In this document: in pieces, positions 37,932 through 39,811 of the stretch
Layout: each line of letters begins with the position of its first letter
Numbering within the stretch: position 1 is the first letter of the stretch
DNA from: Bifidobacterium breve
GTDB lineage: Bacteria > Actinomycetota > Acidimicrobiia > Acidimicrobiales > Microtrichaceae
Direction: 5' to 3'
Length of the DNA stretch: 39,811 bases
NCBI GenBank assembly: GCA_945901935.1
Contig: CAMDLX010000011.1
Span: 1-39,811 of the forward strand
Notes under the pieces: generated by a model
The model's database searches: none
Told to the model about the DNA's origin: nothing
Seen by the model: only the letters and a program-made list of their open reading frames with translations
Made by a program: the position numbers and the translations under genes

Positions 37932-38378
37932 CTAAGCCTCTGCCATGCGGTGCTGGTCTTTAGCTAGGCAGTGCTCGCACAGTCCGCGGACCAAGATCTC
38001 GGTTTCGGAGACTCGAAACCCCGTTGGAAGTGCCTCGTTGAACTTCAAGGAGTCAAGGTCTGCTTCGACGTCGCGCACCATGCCGCAGCCCTCGCAGACC
38101 AAATGGTGATGGGCGTCTTCAACATTGGAATCAAAGCGGGCTGATCCGGTGCCGAGATCTAGGTGGAGGATCTCTCCCATATCGGTGAGATCGTTCAGCG
38201 TCTGGTACACGGTTCGTAGCGAGATGGTGGGCATCTGCTCTGCAACCTGCTCATAGACAGTTTCGGCGCTCGGGTGGGTGTGGTTCTGGTACAGCACCCG
38301 GAAGACAGCCTGGCGTTGAGGGGTGACTTTTAGGCCACGCTCCCTAAACCGCTGGGTCAATTCCTCGGGCGAGTGCAT
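37932..38378 (-). CDS. Fur family regulator, PerR/FurA-like
   Basis: A 148-residue regulator. The winged helix contains GLKVTPQRQAVFRVLY and the recognition helix TISLRTVYQTLNDL. The dimerisation half has the HHH motif (90-92), DAHHHLVCEGCGM with C95/C98, and CEHC with C134/C137, the structural zinc site. Whether it senses peroxide, iron or another metal cannot be fixed, but its position directly upstream of rubrerythrin, an Fe-S protein and DUF3501 favours PerR/FurA-type peroxide control. The ATG at 38378 has no ribosome site, but it is 7 bases from a -10 box, so the message is probably leaderless. A perfect 7-1-7 palindrome lies in its promoter, implying autoregulation. Confidence 0.93.
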   Translation of the reverse strand: MHSPEELTQRFRERGLKVTPQRQAVFRVLYQNHTHPSAETVYEQVAEQMPTISLRTVYQTLNDLTDMGEILHLDLGTGSARFDSNVEDAHHHLVCEGCGMVRDVEADLDSLKFNEALPTGFRVSETEILVRGLCEHCLAKDQHRMAEA

Positions 38379-38385
38379 GCAGGGG

Positions 38386-38415
38386 ATCGTATCCCTACAG
38401 ATTACTAATCTGCAA
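38386..38415 (-). promoter_or_regulatory. Leaderless promoter of the Fur-type gene with a 7-1-7 Fur/PerR-like operator
   Basis: On the minus strand TTGCAG (38410-38415) is followed after 18 bases by TACGAT (38386-38391), 7 bases before the ATG. The perfect inverted repeat CAGATTACTAATCTG (38398-38412) fills the spacer and touches the -35. A 7-base arm, 1-base centre, 7-base arm layout is the classical Fur/PerR box, though the arms are not the consensus of any one species. Confidence 0.75.
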
Positions 38416-38471
38416 GCGTTGTTGACTGGGAATAGTTGAATATTGGGTGGTAGCGCTGGGCCGGGTGGGGT

Positions 38472-39811
38472 TTAGGGGCTGGGTTTGCCGTTGTGTTGGG
38501 TGTTGAGTTGGGTACCGGTTGGTGTGGTGATGATGTATCGGCCGGGTTTGTCAGGGTTTTGGGTGATGGTCCAGCCGTTTGTGTGGAGTAGTGCGTGGTG
38601 TGGTTTGCATAGGGAGACCAGGTTGTTGAGGTCTGTTGGTCCTTCGTCTTGGGCTTCTTTGACGTGGTGTAGGTCTACCCAGTTGTGTGGTGCGTCGCAT
38701 CCGGGGACGACGCATCCTTGGTCTCTGATAGCTATGGCTTTGCGTTGGTTGGGTGTTGCGTAACGAACAGCGGTTCCTAGGTCGAGTGGGATGCCGAGGC
38801 TGTTGATGATGAGTGCTTGGATTTTGGGGTCGCAGTTGAGGAGTCGGGTGGTGCCGTCTTGGAGGCGGACACCATCTGGTGTGCTGGCGTGGACGGGGTC
38901 TGAGGCTTCAATGACAAGGGTGATATCAGTTGCTGGGTTGTTCGTGGTGCCTGGTTGGGTGCTGATAGCTCTGCGGATGAGTTCGGTGAGAGCTTCAGCT
39001 AGAAGTTGTGGCCGTGTGGGGATGATGTGATCAGGGTTAGCTGCTTTGAGTTTGCGGTGATGCGCGACACGCCGGTCGGTCTCGGCGAGGAGCGCTGCTC
39101 GGATTGTTGCTGCTGTGTCGGCTACGAAATCGCCGTCGAGGTGAAGTTCACCCGACAAGCCATCTGAGAGGTTGATCCGGTTGTGGTCAGGGTTGGGTAG
39201 GTGTGCACCGTCTGGGTCAGCAAGATCGATAAGTGAGCGTATTTCGTTTGCCCATTGTTCGAACCGGACACCGGTTGTGAGGCTGATGAACTCTGCTTGT
39301 AACGCAACCATGATGGGTTCAACCCGTGTGACACACAACTTTGACAGCAGTGCTGCATGATCGGCGGTGATGATCCCGTTGCGTAACGCGTCAGCTACCT
39401 CAGGTAACACGGATCGCAATTTGCGGGCAGTTGACACCATCCGCGACGCAACAGGGCGTGCGAGGAGATATTCGTGACCTAACCATGCGTTCATGACTAG
39501 GCCTTTGGTGCGTAACGAAACGTTCCGGGCGTCGAGTTCACCCACGACTGTTAACCGGGCTGAATCCAACGCACGTTGGGCTGATTCCAACACATCAGAC
39601 AACCCAACAAGCACCTCATCAGACACCACACCCACACCAGCCCCAGAACCAGCAGAACCTGCAGAACTCACACCTGCAACAAGGTTCGCTAACGCAACCA
39701 AACCACCCGCACCCTGACCCGCAACAACACCCAACTCCACACCCAAACCAAAACCAGATACGGGCGCTGCCTGATCAGCTTTGGAGGGGATTGCTTCGGG
39801 GTCTTCAGGAT
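38472..39811 (-). CDS. DUF222/HNH endonuclease domain protein (13E12 repeat family), N-terminus outside window
   Basis: The track begins at a TTG (39746), but the frame is open upstream to the right edge, with no stop and no better start, so I treat the gene as partial at its 5' end. About 446 codons are visible. The N-terminal part is Gly/Ser/Ala-rich, then the helical DUF222 region (ESAQRALDSARLTVVGEL, NAWLGHEYLLARPVASRM, ITADHAALLSKL), and at the C-terminus a complete HNH motif: CVVPGCDAPHNWVDLHHVKEAQ followed by LVSLCKPHHALLH. The zinc cysteines and catalytic histidines are intact. Such genes are multicopy in actinobacteria and their function is not settled. Base and codon use (GGT/GTG-rich) looks different from neighbours. 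Confidence 0.9.
   Translation of the reverse strand, partial: PEDPEAIPSKADQAAPVSGFGLGVELGVVAGQGAGGLVALANLVAGVSSAGSAGSGAGVGVVSDEVLVGLSDVLESAQRALDSARLTVVGELDARNVSLRTKGLVMNAWLGHEYLLARPVASRMVSTARKLRSVLPEVADALRNGIITADHAALLSKLCVTRVEPIMVALQAEFISLTTGVRFEQWANEIRSLIDLADPDGAHLPNPDHNRINLSDGLSGELHLDGDFVADTAATIRAALLAETDRRVAHHRKLKAANPDHIIPTRPQLLAEALTELIRRAISTQPGTTNNPATDITLVIEASDPVHASTPDGVRLQDGTTRLLNCDPKIQALIINSLGIPLDLGTAVRYATPNQRKAIAIRDQGCVVPGCDAPHNWVDLHHVKEAQDEGPTDLNNLVSLCKPHHALLHTNGWTITQNPDKPGRYIITTPTGTQLNTQHNGKPSP

Noticed and set aside
38472-39811. DUF222/HNH gene as evidence of an intron or homing element
   Set aside because: The DUF222-HNH architecture is a common multicopy actinobacterial family, and there are no intron boundaries or terminal repeats around it.

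Overview
The window comes from a moderately GC-rich actinobacterium. The evidence is the gene families present: an F420-type LLM oxidoreductase, a two-subunit acyl-CoA dehydrogenase pair, a PIN-PhoH fusion ATPase, a DUF222/HNH ('13E12 repeat') gene, a second type IIA topoisomerase of the ParE/ParC type, and GTG/TTG or apparently leaderless starts. I cannot name the genus from sequence alone. Coding density is very high. No gap exceeds 300 bases; the longest are about 5262-5484 and 5806-6005. I see no rRNA, tRNA, CRISPR array, insertion sequence, attachment site or origin.

Layout. (a) 1-2859: a MacB/FtsX-type ABC exporter pair, with the permease cut by the window edge, and a family 2 glycosyltransferase. 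(b) 2920-8394: a polytopic GT39-like membrane glycosyltransferase, a 1-Cys peroxiredoxin divergent from a small helical protein across a palindrome-rich promoter region, and two tandem OafA-type acyltransferases. This looks like a cell-envelope polysaccharide block with a stress gene pair inside it. (c) 8484-16429: parE and parC, separated by an Rrf2 regulator and an ssuABC-type sulfonate importer. (d) 16558-25655: an amidase, then short-chain dehydrogenases, an LLM oxidoreductase, an enoyl-CoA hydratase, an AarF-type kinase-like protein, a PaaI-type thioesterase, a hexapeptide acyltransferase and an APH-fold phosphotransferase. This is acyl-CoA and lipid metabolism, mostly in a chain of 4-base overlapping genes. 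(e) 25717-29240: two acyl-CoA dehydrogenases run directly into a metallo-beta-lactamase-fold enzyme of the alkyl-sulfatase dimerisation family. (f) 29291-35208: a small anchored protein, PIN-PhoH, an MgtE-like transporter, a formylglycine-type sulfatase and a divergent amidohydrolase. (g) 35281-38378: a Fur/PerR-type regulator with its own 7-1-7 palindrome, then rubrerythrin, a two-cluster Fe-S oxidoreductase and DUF3501, a peroxide/redox module. (h) 38472-39811: a DUF222/HNH gene running off the right edge.

How the genes may work together (inference). Sulfur scavenging recurs: an SsuABC-like importer, a cysteine-poor Rrf2 regulator of the kind that controls sulfur metabolism elsewhere, a CxPxR sulfatase, and an alkyl-sulfatase-like hydrolase joined to acyl-CoA dehydrogenases. 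Sulfate release from organic esters and beta-oxidation of the freed chain could therefore be linked.

The most unusual feature is structural. Short tandem repeats sit on gene boundaries again and again, often containing the stop codon (7151-7178, 21021-21114, 25642-25676, 35202-35288) or the start (23754-23798). The clearest case is a perfect 47-bp duplication carrying four copies of a 16-base hairpin at the 3' end of the AarF gene. I did not recognise a wholly new defence or biosynthetic system. The strongest leads are the repeat pattern, the Rrf2/ssu operator, the ACAD-ACAD-sulfatase operon, the fur operator and the anomalous start of the PhoH gene.
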